Assembly: GCA_015178975.1 (NCBI GenBank)
Contig: WHVD01000010.1
Span: forward strand, 124,001-188,000
Reading direction: 5' to 3'
Source: Hysterangium stoloniferum
Lineage: Eukaryota; Basidiomycota; Agaricomycetes; Hysterangiales; Hysterangiaceae
DNA: 64,000 bases
A model generated the notes under the pieces. That model was given only the letters and a program-made list of their open reading frames with translations. It was not told where the DNA came from and did not search any database. Below are positions 11,367 through 21,839 of this stretch, piece after piece. Position numbers and translations under genes: made by a program. The stretch's first letter is position 1; each line of letters starts with the position of its first letter.

Positions 11367-11461
11367 TGCCTCAGGTGGGAATCGAACCCACCACCTTAAG
11401 GCTCTCACCCGGTCAGAGGGACTGTAAGAGTCTTATGCTCTACCAACTGAGCTACCAAGGC
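11367..11461 (-). tRNA. tRNA-Lys(CUU) with a short intron
   Basis: Reads GCCTTGG...CTGAGGC plus discriminator A. The acceptor stem pairs fully if G-U is allowed. D arm GCTCAGTTGGTAGAGC, T arm GTGGGTTCGATTCCCAC. The anticodon loop starts CTCTTA with anticodon CTT at 11426-11428. About 23 bases are inserted one base 3' of the anticodon, the canonical tRNA intron position. An A-box-like TAGCTCAGTTGGTAG and B-box GGTTCGATTCC are present, and an oligo-T run (ATTTTTT) follows the 3' end at about 11359-11366, as for RNA polymerase III termination. One A-C mismatch closes the anticodon stem. Confidence 0.93.
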
Positions 11462-11469
11462 ATGAGTTA

Positions 11470-13170
11470 TTAAATCCATATTGAACTGTGACACCACTGT
11501 TGTTACATTCTACCTTTGAATCTGCTTTCTGTCCCCCATTCTAGACTTATTTGTCGGACTACACCTTACTGTTGTTGTAGTAGTATTTACAGTGACAAAA
11601 GAATAAAGTCATCAGGCTAAGTGACTACTTTCCTTAATTATCAATTTGCTGAGAAATGTCGTTTCTTTCAAGGTTAATTATTGAGTTTTTACTGTAAGAC
11701 TTCGTGAAGTTGAATGTAGACCGTATAAATGTATATGCGTAGATGGAGCAGTGAGAGCTCAATATAGTGGTGTTCATCTTAAATCTCATGGTATTTCATT
11801 TCTCATAATATTCTTTACAACTATCAGGTGTAAAATTGCACAGTAAGAGTATATTATCCTTGTGTGCTGCTACCCCTTGACGAGGTAAACAGTAAAATCT
11901 ATTTAACATTCACTCTTCAAATCATGGATTGTTCAAGCACTTGTCGATAATTCCTCTAGAATGATAAACAGCAAATTGAACACTATGGTGACAGTGTCCA
12001 ACTGTCTTGCTCCTATCCAACATCACCCTTGTGTCTTTTTCTTCTGCTGCTGCTTGCAGCTCTAACATCAGAGGGGTCCATGACATGACGACACTAAATC
12101 ATATCTTGATTTAGATGTGGACCTCTGAGCCCCATTGTTGTCAAGATCATATGACCTGTTCACCTGAATAATTGCCATCATTTCACCAAACCTATTGCTC
12201 TCACAATTAGCTACACTCAGACTTCTGGTTACAACCAATGGATTTGAAGGCCTATCTACCTGTTGTTAGTATGATATTACAGCTCTCACATAGTCTATGA
12301 TGTTCCCTATATTGTTCTGATATTTGTAGTATTTTTCCCAGCACTGTAGGTGCAGTATTGAGTGAGTTACCTAGTAAGGTAACTGATGTGTAGGTGCTTA
12401 GGTAAGCACCCTGTAGCATACTCCACTGTGGGTGTGGGAAAGTCTCCTTAGTGTTTACTTTCCTCACACTCACAGGTATGTAGTCATTTCATAGTTGAAT
12501 ACATTGAGTGTTTACATTCCTCACACTCACAGGGTGTTTGTCAAGAGTTATTCAACTGTTTCAACACCTGTTTATACCTCATGTTAGCATGGCACCCACA
12601 TGCATTGATTTCAAGTCAAGCTACATTTGCTGTCGTGTCTAGTGCTCAGTGCCACTGCAAGATTGTAATTTTGATGTGGACCTCTGGGCCTCATTGTGAC
12701 GGTTATCTGATTTTTCTGTGAATGACTTTCGGATCTGATGATTGATTACCTTCATAAACAGCCACTTAGGATAGTGACAATAACCTGTACAGAATGGCTC
12801 AGACTAACTATCCCTTTTTAGTGAATTTAAGGGAGTGGCGGTGGGGGTAAAATTGGATGTAAGTAAATTGCCTATTTTCCATTTTTACCACTAATGTTTG
12901 GTGTTAGGGCAAAACTCACCGATGGAGGAGGGTCTGATACTGAAGATATTTTCATATCGGGGGAAATTGAGATGGATGCGGCTTCGGATTAGGGACTCGA
13001 ATTTGAGGGAGCAGCGATGGGGGTGGAATTGAATGCAGTGACTCAATGGTTTTTGGTGATTGGCGAGCATAAAAATATTTCATATTGTAGCATTAGGTAC
13101 ACTACTAGTGGCACTAATGTGTAATAATATCAAATAAACATTTTTTGAATCACAATTTTATTTGAAAATT
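11470..13170. other. No supportable gene
   Basis: Low-complexity host sequence with stops in all frames. Two small diverged duplications are visible: a TTACTTTCCTCACACTCACAGG-like segment at about 12455-12475 and 12513-12532, and GATGTGGACCTCTG at about 12113-12126 and 12673-12686. No RNA gene was recognised. Confidence 0.5.
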
Positions 13171-13389
13171 TCTAATTTATTTATCTAAATGAATATTTAT
13201 TAAACATATTATAGACACAGCTAGAGCAACTAGAGTAGTGAGAGCAGTGAGAGCCAGTGAGAGAAAAGAGATGTTGTGAGCATTTACCGTCTCTATAGTG
13301 CTCTGAGAGCATTTGAAACCGGGCGATGTTCTCTGAATACTCCGATGCCGCTGGAGCCGCCCCGAGGCTCCAGAGCACATACTCATTTT

Positions 13390-13885
13390 ACTGATGCTAT
13401 GGGCCTACATACGGCTTCAAGTTTCCGTGTACCCGTTCAACGTATTCGCGCCATCCATTGAAACACTGGGTGGTGGACGTGCGGGATCAGTTACAGGCCA
13501 TTCGCACCCATCACCTGAAACTTCAGGATGGGTCGATCATTGACACCAGCGAAAAGTGGGGAATGGGAATGAAATACATCAGTGACTTCTGCCCCAGTCG
13601 TCACAAATTTTTCCCCGGACCAAGGGAGGTCCGGAATCACGTGTTGTCTAGTCCTGAGTGTTCAAAACTCGTCCTCTGCAAATATTGCGCCCCAGGAGCG
13701 GGGCATCGGAAGGGTGCGCAGAGTTTTCAGATCTCCTGCGAACACTCATAATTCGCAGCTATGTCCAAATAGTCAAGGAAATTGGATATCGTCACCCGGG
13801 AGATCCAGATCTCCAAAACATCGCTAACCTGCAAGTGGTGGAAGGGGCGGTGGAGCAAGATCTCGAAAAACGAGAGTACGATTGA
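13390..13885 (+). CDS. Unrecognised exon-like region
   Basis: 13458-13725 encodes HWVVDVRDQLQAIRTHHLKLQDGS, then SEKWGMGMKYISDFCPSRHKFFPGPREVRNHVL and CSKLVLCKYC, with a regular C..C spacing. A second coherent block in another frame (about 13715-13885) encodes FSDLLRTLIIRSYVQIVKEIGY, HPGDPDLQNIANLQVVEGAVEQDLEKREYD and a stop. The two could be exons of one gene joined by a very short intron, or one frameshifted gene. Higher GC than the surroundings. No family recognised. Confidence 0.3.
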
Positions 13886-13929
13886 TGGAGGATGGTGAGG
13901 AAGATAACCAGCGCAGCTAGTCATCTTAT

Positions 13930-16210
13930 ATTTTATATTAATTATACCATATTAAACTCAACTACATCATCCATCTCGTCGTTATGATCGATGAAGGGCT
14001 TGGCCACAACCGGGGTAACATTAACCTTCGCAGGCGTCAGGAACGGAAGGTTTATTACGTGTCAACGTATTTCTGTAAGCTTTGGATCGGAGTTATTTGA
14101 ATCATTTATATATAAGATATAGGACAAGAGAGGCCGATAACATTCTAAGCAGTATAACATCAGATATTCCTTACTGAAGATTGTGGGCTGTGGTGTAGCC
14201 CCCCTCCAATACATGGGAATTGTTGACACAACGTAGATCAGGAGTCGGCGGGGCGGCAAACTCGTCTTTTTGTGGGTAGCCTTTCTCGGAAATATTCATC
14301 AATATTTTGTGTGGGTGAAGGGTGCGACAAAAGTCTTGTAGATCACAACTGATCAGTGAGCTACTGTAAAGTTCCAAGTCGAGAGTTTATCGACTACATA
14401 CCACCTGCTAACATATCATAACCACAAAGAAAACACAGCAAATTGCAAGCATCCTCAATGGGCTTCCAACACAAATATCAAGAAATACAAACAGCCTTCA
14501 CATATATAGTTCTTGTCGCTATGACCAATGAGAAATTTGCTGCACTCAGAGCTCAGTACATAAGTTCAACTTGTTTGGAGGCACAGATAGTTTGGAGGCA
14601 CAGATAATCTATCATGTGTGAAAATGTTTCACCTTTCTATTAAAAATAGTTGGCTTATTGTAATACACAATCTACAAGGGGGTAATAGTCTTGTAATAAA
14701 AGTATTTGTTTGTCAATCAATGTGTCAGTTAGTGAATCACCTTCTGACAGGATAGGTAGGGTGCTAGTTTAGGTGTACACTGGTTCTGGCATGCATTAAC
14801 CTCAGAAAACATGGTCCACAATTAGCATACTCTTATGAAAAAGTGAAGAAATGGGTGAACTGCCCCTAAGAAAAAGGGTGGTTTCATCACCAATTCCAAC
14901 ACTTTCCCCATAACTTCACACCCAATTTTGCTGGATCAAAGGTTCCATTTCAACATATAGGGCAAGAGAGAAATTTCAAACTATCAATGTGACAATACAG
15001 CATGCAGTTACGTAGTCGAATATATAATCAACTTGATTGAGGGGAGAAAACACAGCTAAAATCAATCTCACCAATAAGGCAATTTTATTAGGTTTAGTGA
15101 CTCGGCACATTAGCCAAGGGTTGTGGGGCCATGGGAAAGTGCCACCGTGACTGCTGTGAACACCTCAAAATGCCCTCAAAGACACATCTAACTAGCATAA
15201 AATAGGTATATTTTTGTATATATTCTTCATAATATATCAATCTGTGTACCGGGGCCCTGTTAATTTACTTTAAGATGGGTTTTAATGTTTAAAATTGTGA
15301 ATTAGCCCTTTTCCTAAGAGCATACATCATGGAAAATGGTATGTTGGGTATTACCATTCAAAATATAGCTATGTTTTAGTTTGAAGCCAGCATGTATATT
15401 CAGGGCAATTGGTCCTTTTTCGTGATACCCCTCACAACAGTGCACCACATTAGAGTTTGAAAAACCTTTGAGCCTCAACAGTCAACCTCTGCAATTCTTG
15501 ACCCAAAGCACACTAAATCTTTTGGTGACACTCTGATCAGCTTTTCTATTCATCCACTGTTATTGAGCATTGTTTCTTTCCAGTTACTCTACACTTCGGT
15601 AAGAGTTTGGGAATCTCTTGCTTTGAAAAGGTACTATCGTTCCTCCTAGATTGTTACCTCTTTTTCTTCTTTTTTATAGCTTGCTCTTTGATTAGGTTGG
15701 GAGTACCTGGATGATAGATCAATAGTATCAAGTGAGAAATACACCTCCAAGGTCCTAGTTTACTGTAGCCTTGTACCTCTTTCACTTATACAATGTGAGT
15801 GGCTTAGACTCTGGACTCTAAGGTGTAGGTTTAGTGTTTATCTGCTTTGGTCACTCCCACAGCAACAGACTACATTATACCAGCTAGGGATATATATGTA
15901 TATTTGTCATGGTGTCTAGGGACATTTTTGGGTTTTAATAAGTACAAACCTGAGATATATTAGTAAAGTATGTACAACAAGTTTGTCATAACATCCTCAT
16001 CCAGCCACTCGCACGACCGACTTCACAGGACCATCACATGAATAGAATTAGACGTTAATCGGTAGTTAACACTGACTGTAATTAACTCCAGGCTTGAAGT
16101 AGCCAAGTCTAAATATTCTTGGTTGATCTGTTCAGACATTTAATAACATAGTCGGGGTGTCGCAGGAGATTCCCCGTTCAGACTCCCAGACCATCAAATT
16201 AATCTAACAA
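13930..16210. other. Mostly non-coding; one small minus-strand exon-like stretch and a dispersed repeat
   Basis: On the minus strand, 14171-14377 encodes DLQDFCRTLHPHKILMNISEKGYPQKDEFAAPPTPDLRCV, which looks like a protein fragment but has no support around it. 14638-14895 is a dispersed repeat (see that entry). GTTTGGAGGCACAGATA is duplicated at 14573-14606. From 14900 to 16210 I see no gene. Confidence 0.4.
14638..14895 (+). repeat. Dispersed repeat, inverted copy at about 29425-29685
   Basis: Aligns with the reverse complement of 29425-29685. Shared blocks include ATTAAAAATAGT, GCAATACACAATxTACAAGGG, CTTGTAATAAA, TGTGTCAGTTAG, GGTGTA.ACTGGTTCTG and GGTCCACAATTAGCAT. Probably an old LTR or MITE end; too diverged to define borders. 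Confidence 0.6.
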
Positions 16211-16218
16211 TTGTTTTG

Positions 16219-18197
16219 TCAGACGCGCCCCGAGAGGCGAATCTCCAGCCACCTAAGAGGCGGGTATACAACGAGTGCTGTGACGAACGCCAACTCGAAT
16301 CCTAAATCGCCCGTTTTTTTTGCAATGGGCCCAACATACCACACCTGATCCATGGCAGGCACAGCAATGCCAAACGCAACAGCCAGGCTCAGGATAGCAG
16401 CGACACCGCATGGCAGCTTCGAGGCGCGATTCCACGCGGTATGTCGTATTCTGCCACATTCCCGTGCCTGAAGATGAAATGCTTGAGCGCGAGGATGGTC
16501 GCGTAGGCACTTGTCCAGTATCCTATAATACCCAGGAAATCACTGAGCGTGTCGACGAAGCTATGCGCACCCGCCATAGCTAGGGGAATGACACTGCAGA
16601 GTTACATCAGCATATGCGATATAACCAAGTAGATAAACGTCGTACATAGAGGTTCCCACGAGCGAAAATACATATCGCGGGACCCTGAGCAGGAAGGGGG
16701 ACATGACTTGAAAATTGAGCGAGAAGGAATAAAATGCGGCAGCGATGTTCCCCGTAACACTGAGAGCAAGCAATACTAGGAGAAACTTCCCAAATTCGTC
16801 AATTGGACTTAACATGGCTGTGACTGGGAGCCCCCCGGTAGAACCGTTTTTGTACCCGACTTGCCAGGAAGGAACGTTAGGAATGCACGCGCCGACTGCG
16901 GCTCCTAAACATTGTAGAACCACCTGGAAAGGGGATATGTCGAAATAATCGACTGAGGATGCTCGCGACTCACGGTAGGGATAAGTAGACCAAAGTAAGT
17001 GTACCAGAACAAAAGCTTGCTACCCAAGTGTGAGCTGTGGACCCGAGAATAATACATGATAGTAAGATACCTTGGCGCATCGGGAGGCATATAACAGGCA
17101 AAATCAGCACTAATGCCCACGTATGAGACCATAAATCCGGCTATAGCCGATGCGAACGATAGAACAACTGATGCTGTTGCTGATGCAAATTCGACAGGAT
17201 TTTTCAAGTGCTCTCCACCGACTCCGACGGTGATGAGAAACGTGATGAGAACTGGGATCCACGATAATCGTTCATACCTAATAACGTACCGTTAGTCGAG
17301 GGAAGATACTTAAGAAGAGATGCGGGAATCACCAATGTAACACTGTATATCCCATGAAAGAAACCACTAGGGCTATGACGGCGATGATAACAATTCCAAC
17401 GCTAGACCATGTTGGTTATTCGTTGTAGAACTTTCGAAGATGTAAAGGACTCACGTCCAACTCATCCGGCCGTCCGTGATACTAGAAAGCGTCTGACCTC
17501 CAAGAATGCTACTGATGATATTAAATCCCAACAATCCGACCAGATTGAATACAACAATAGGGATAACGAGATACTGTCTAATCCAGGGGTTAGCGCTATC
17601 TCAATTATACAGGGAGAGCCATACCCAAAACTGTATCTAGCCAAAATCGTCTGTCTGAGACCGAGTTTGGGACCAAGAGTAACACTGTGGATTTTCAGAT
17701 ATGTCGGAAATGTACAATGTATTAGAAAGACGATATTCGTACAAATACGCTGGAGGAATTATGGATAGAGCATTCACAAAGAAAATGACAAGGCAACTAT
17801 CACGGGTGCTCAGCCCGTAGACAAGGGGACCAAGTAACCCGGTAAAAAACCTACCCAAGTCAATAAATTAGGTATGCTCATGAGGAAAATTTTCTTATTG
17901 GGCGTACGTGGAGGTATTGACATTAATAGCCATCCAGAATGTGAACATGCGGCTGTACGCGACATCGGTCCTCTCGTGGAGGGGTACCGGGGAGATACCT
18001 TGCAATAGATTTAATATTCCGATGTAAATTCATGATTCCCTCATACCTCTTGTTTCAACTCCCCAACTTAGCAGACGCGGGACCCACCCCGCGGTGACCA
18101 TGTACGACTCGTCAACGCTTGTCACGGTAACATCTTTCCTTTTCTCGTCTTCAAGGTCGGATAAATCCATCTCTACATCTTTCACGGCTTGCGACAT
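16219..18197 (-). CDS. Purine-cytosine permease (NCS1 family, Fcy2-like), ten exons, one apparent frameshift
   Basis: Imports cytosine/purines across the plasma membrane in fungal homologues. Start ATG at 18197 opens an acidic N-terminal tail (MSQAVKDVEMDLSDLEDEKR). Exons, high to low: 18197-18047, 17998-17908, 17850-17743, 17684-17625, 17577-17455, 17401-17333, 17277-17071, 17034-16974, 16923-16626, 16579-16219, all with GT-AG introns that keep frame. Family landmarks: WGVETRGISPVPLHERTD, GPKLGLRQTILARYSFG, SSILGGQTLSSITDGRMSWT, VLHWYERLSWIPVLITF, GISADFACYMP, VPSWQVGYKNGS, FGKFLLVLLALSV, FLGIIGYW, and MDQVWYVGPIAKKTGDLGFELAF near the C-terminus. About 500 residues, usual for the family. In exon 10 the frame changes by one base near 16441, between AEYD and TAWNRASKLPCG, with no splice site to explain it: either a sequencing error or a recent inactivation. 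Confidence 0.87.
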
Positions 18198-18219
18198 CTG
18201 TGGTAAATAATGTTAACAG

Positions 18220-19240
18220 CGAGAATAAATGTTGCATGGTAGCTGCCACGGCGATCAACGTACCTCCAAGCAATCTTTTTCTGCTCAGATACTTCGAATG
18301 ATGAAGTTATAATCAGAATAAGCACAGCGCGGAACGCAATGTGTTGTACAACACGATTCGAAATTGGGTTCGAAAGCAGTATTTATTCGCTCCTGCGGAA
18401 TGTAGTAGGGAGTGGCGACAGTTCACTATTGGAGGTACTTCTGCATACGAAGCCCAAGTGACCCACAGGTTCGACGGATATGATGGCTCTCACACTGGCA
18501 GTGGGCTGACAAGCGATTGGAAGGGGCATCTCCAAACAGGGCAGACGATGATAGAAGGATTACATCAAATGTAAACTGAAGTTTAACAGCAAAAGGAGAA
18601 GAGGACAAATTTAAGTGTCGGTATTCTATTGTCAGATGACCTGCGATTTGAATGGACGTTTCTGTCGGTAAGACCCGCTACTAAGGTGCTGAGTTTGTGA
18701 AATGTGCAGAGAGCACAAGGGATATTAACTACATAAGCTCCGATAATATGCCGTGGTCCACATATGTACCTTTAACACAATGGATTTCTATTTTAAGGCA
18801 AATTAAATTTCTTAAAAGTTTTGGAGGAAGGGCAAGGAAGACGTGATGAAAACAGTCTATCTTCGAAGCTGTCATTAGGAATGGGATTAACAAACAAATA
18901 GAGAGTAACCCCACGCGCCTGCACGCTAGTCATATGTCATTCATTACAGTCTCAGAAGACCACTGAATATTCTTATAGAGACCAGATCTCAAAATCATTG
19001 ATTTTGGACCCTTGGCCGCCGAAATAAATGGTGTGATTTGACCATTTCTTTTTCTCGATTAGATTTGATATAGCAAATTCTTCAATATTTCACCCAACTT
19101 TTGATCAATCCTCCAGGGCTCACATTTTTTCCCGGATTATTCTTCTGGCCTCCAAAATATTTTTCCCCTAGATTGCTACTTCTCGTCTCAAAAAATTTAC
19201 CCGGCGGACCATATGTGGAAAATATGCACCGAAAAGCAAT
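18220..19240. other. No supportable gene upstream of the permease
   Basis: Presumed 5' region of the permease and unique intergenic sequence. Short open frames at 18341-18574 and 18426-18914 show no protein-like pattern. No regulatory element could be assigned with confidence. Confidence 0.45.
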
Positions 19241-19489
19241 CTATGTGTAAGCCTGGCACCCCAGTCTTACGCATTCTCCTTTTGTCTCATTCCTTTGTGC
19301 CACTCTTTTGTGCCACTCCTTTTGTTCTAGCACGTGATCACAGCATATATAAGCCTAGGTAGTGTTCCTTCTCTTACCTTACTGTACGCTGCTCTTGCCT
19401 GTATCCTGTCTTGTTCTGGACAATACACCGTGGTCCTGTCAACTCATGTGACCGCCAGTGATCCCAATTGACGACGGGATTACACTATG
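19241..19489 (+). mobile_element. Short solo LTR (19246-19484), TSD CTATG
   Basis: 239 bp, TGTAAGCCTGG...CGGGATTACA, with TGTAA/TTACA ends, flanked by CTATG at 19241-19245 and 19485-19489. Inside are a TATA-like ATATATAAGCC (about 19345) preceded by CACGTGATCAC and followed by a pyrimidine-rich CTTCTCTTACCTTACTG, as in a U3-R promoter. The size and ends suit a copia-type element. It is not related to the other LTRs in the window. Confidence 0.9.
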
Positions 19490-20240
19490 TACTCTGGGCT
19501 AGGTCTGGTGGCAATTTCATGGTGGAAGAAAATAAACCATAGCAACAAACCCCCCTTAACTCCATGACCCCTCTAACGGTGATTTAGCTCTACCGTATGA
19601 TATGAGTATTGAATACACAATTGCTCTGACGGCTACTTATGTACAAATGATACGGCGAGAACTCGGAGTGAAAATTATTGTGATATGAGAAGAGGTCCCC
19701 TGAATATCCTATAAAGGGCAGGTACCAATCCAGATCCCAAACAGACTTTTTGAGGCCTCAAAAGTCTTGGTATGAGGCACTCAACATCATGAAAGGCAGG
19801 TTAATTTCCCCCCGGGGTTAGATAGAAGAATCTCCTCAGGTCTGATTTTTTGGTGCAAGTCAGTTGGAGTCGTCGTTCATAATTACGATTTTCCTTGTGA
19901 CGTCCGGGTTTGGACCTTGTCTAACATAGTTTTTTTTTGTGTGTTATAAAGGGTTAATAGTTTAGACTGCGTGCCTTCCTGCGGCAGACATTGCTTTGTC
20001 GTCTCCCTATTTCTTCTGTGATCGTGTCTCAAAGGCACCTAGGGGTAATGAATCTCACGCTGTATTTTGGGGCGCTTATTCTCTTCGCAGTATGCACAAG
20101 ACCTTAGCTGCGCCGAATCACAAATACCGTTTGTCTCAGGTATTAAATCAGAGTTTACACTTATTCTGAACTGAGGCACGTAAGCAGAGGAGCAAGGAAC
20201 GACCGACCGTCAACCTTTGTACACCAATGGTCCCTCAAGC
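19490..20240. other. No supportable gene
   Basis: Unique sequence between the solo LTR and the DUF6535 relic. Contains a T-run with GTGTG at about 19930-19945 and no coherent protein frame. Confidence 0.45.
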
Positions 20241-20242
20241 CC

Positions 20243-21760
20243 AACCGAGGGGACATCCAATGGCGATAAAGGCCTAGAACGCGAGGAGGATAACCCCTAT
20301 AGCAAGTACCTTCAACGATATGGTCATTATATCTGAAGGAAACGGAAACAGAGAACAAAAAACTTGCCAAATCATTGCAAGTTGGTGTCGATGAGCTTCT
20401 CATATTTGTATGTGGAATACGTTTTCCTGGACAGATATTAGATTAATTCATATTTTTTCAGGCGGGTTTGTTTGGAGAGATTCTTACGGCGTTCATGATC
20501 GAAAGTAGGAAGAATTTGCAGGTAGATCCCCTTCAGGAAATCCTTCAGGCGCTTCAAAATCCCTCGCTGTAACTACCTCTAAGCCTTTTCAAGTCTCCAA
20601 ATCTTCCCTTGTTGTCAACTATTTGTGGTTCACTAGTCTCTGTCTCACTCTCTTCAGTGCGCTCTGTGCTGTATTTGCAAGGGAATGGCTGGCGAAGTAT
20701 AATCCTGTATCCCTCGGGAGTCGCTCAAGTGATGCATGTCAACGTTCCTTCGTGTTAGGAGAGCACAGCAATGGCACCTCGAATCAGTTGTTACTGGAAT
20801 CCCGCTTTTGATTCAACTAGCTCTCTTCCTTTTCTCTGCAGGCCTCGTCTTATTCACATGGAATAACAGCGTAGCTTTGGGCATTCTTATGCTTTCTTTG
20901 ACCATGTTCGCAATCGTGCTATATATACTCGGCACGGCTTTTCCCTTGTTTTCCCCCGCTTGTCCCTTTCAGACAACAATGTCACGGGTTTTCCCGGTCG
21001 TCGCTGCAAGCGCAAAGTATGAAGCGTCCACTTCAGACTACTGTGGGTCTTTTTCACCGACAAGGACGTATACGTTCGGAACTTCTGAGTGGCTGGAAAG
21101 CCTTTCTCGGTTCTTGGTCGAAACGCAACGCAAGCCTCAACAGGCCGGACTTGAAGCTAATGCCTTGGCATGGGTGATTGCAAAATCCACATCAGAGGAG
21201 GCAGTTAAGGAGGCACTTAGGGCTGTAGCAGGTGCTAAACAATCTGAACAGTTGCGAAATGCCTTTTGCCATCGAGTCGTCACAGAGAAATTGTGCAAAA
21301 CTCTGGAGGACTGCTTTCACCCGCGCGGGCGCTGTCACTATACATGATGCAGAGCTTGCAGAAGTTTCTATCCTTGCAATGTCACCAGTCCTGTCGCCGC
21401 CAACAGACAAACTCATGGACAAAGAGTACCTTACTCCTCTCAAAACACTCCTAGATGTCGGGAGACCGTTACATGGGTTGGATAATTTAGATCTTTGCGT
21501 GAAGACATTGGGGTGGGCAGTTCATATTGGTATTTTTAAACATGATGACGACAGCCGAGAGGTGTCGACAGGCCCACAGATTCAAGTGGGGGCCACCATG
21601 GGTGCAGCACCGTACGAGCGAAGGACATTGATAACGGCCGTTATCGATGGAGCATCATCACAAAAGGAGGGCTTACATGCAATCTGCGAAGAATTAATAT
21701 TGGCATATTGGCATCTTGGTAGGGGCTTTTTCTTTGGCTCCGGGAAAGAAACTGATTGAT
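20243..21760 (+). pseudogene. DUF6535-domain membrane protein, frameshifted
   Basis: DUF6535 proteins are integral membrane proteins of unknown function, expanded in mushroom fungi. Here the N-terminal exon ends KSLQVGVDELLIF, an intron (about 20408-20461) ends in CAG, then AGLFGEILTAFMIESRKNLQ. Next come the first membrane segment, LWFTSLCLTLFSALCAVFAREWLAKY, and after CQR/FLR the conserved RRAQQWHLESVVTGIPLLIQLALFLFSAGLV with the following hydrophobic segment. The reading frame shifts at least four times: before 20340, near 20570 (PSL/AVTTS), near 20755, and near 21325 (LEDCF/RAGAV). The rest (to 21760) is soluble and unrecognised. The coding sequence seems to run on into the HEAT array downstream. 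Confidence 0.75.
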
Positions 21761-21839
21761 GAGCAGGGGATTGCCGGAGAATGCTCGAAAAAAGGGGTTT
21801 AATAGCAGGTAAACTATGCGTTTACTATGACTCAAAGCA

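Noticed and set aside
18341-18914. Short open frames upstream of the permease as genes
   Set aside because: No protein-like pattern, no splice context, and they overlap on opposite strands.
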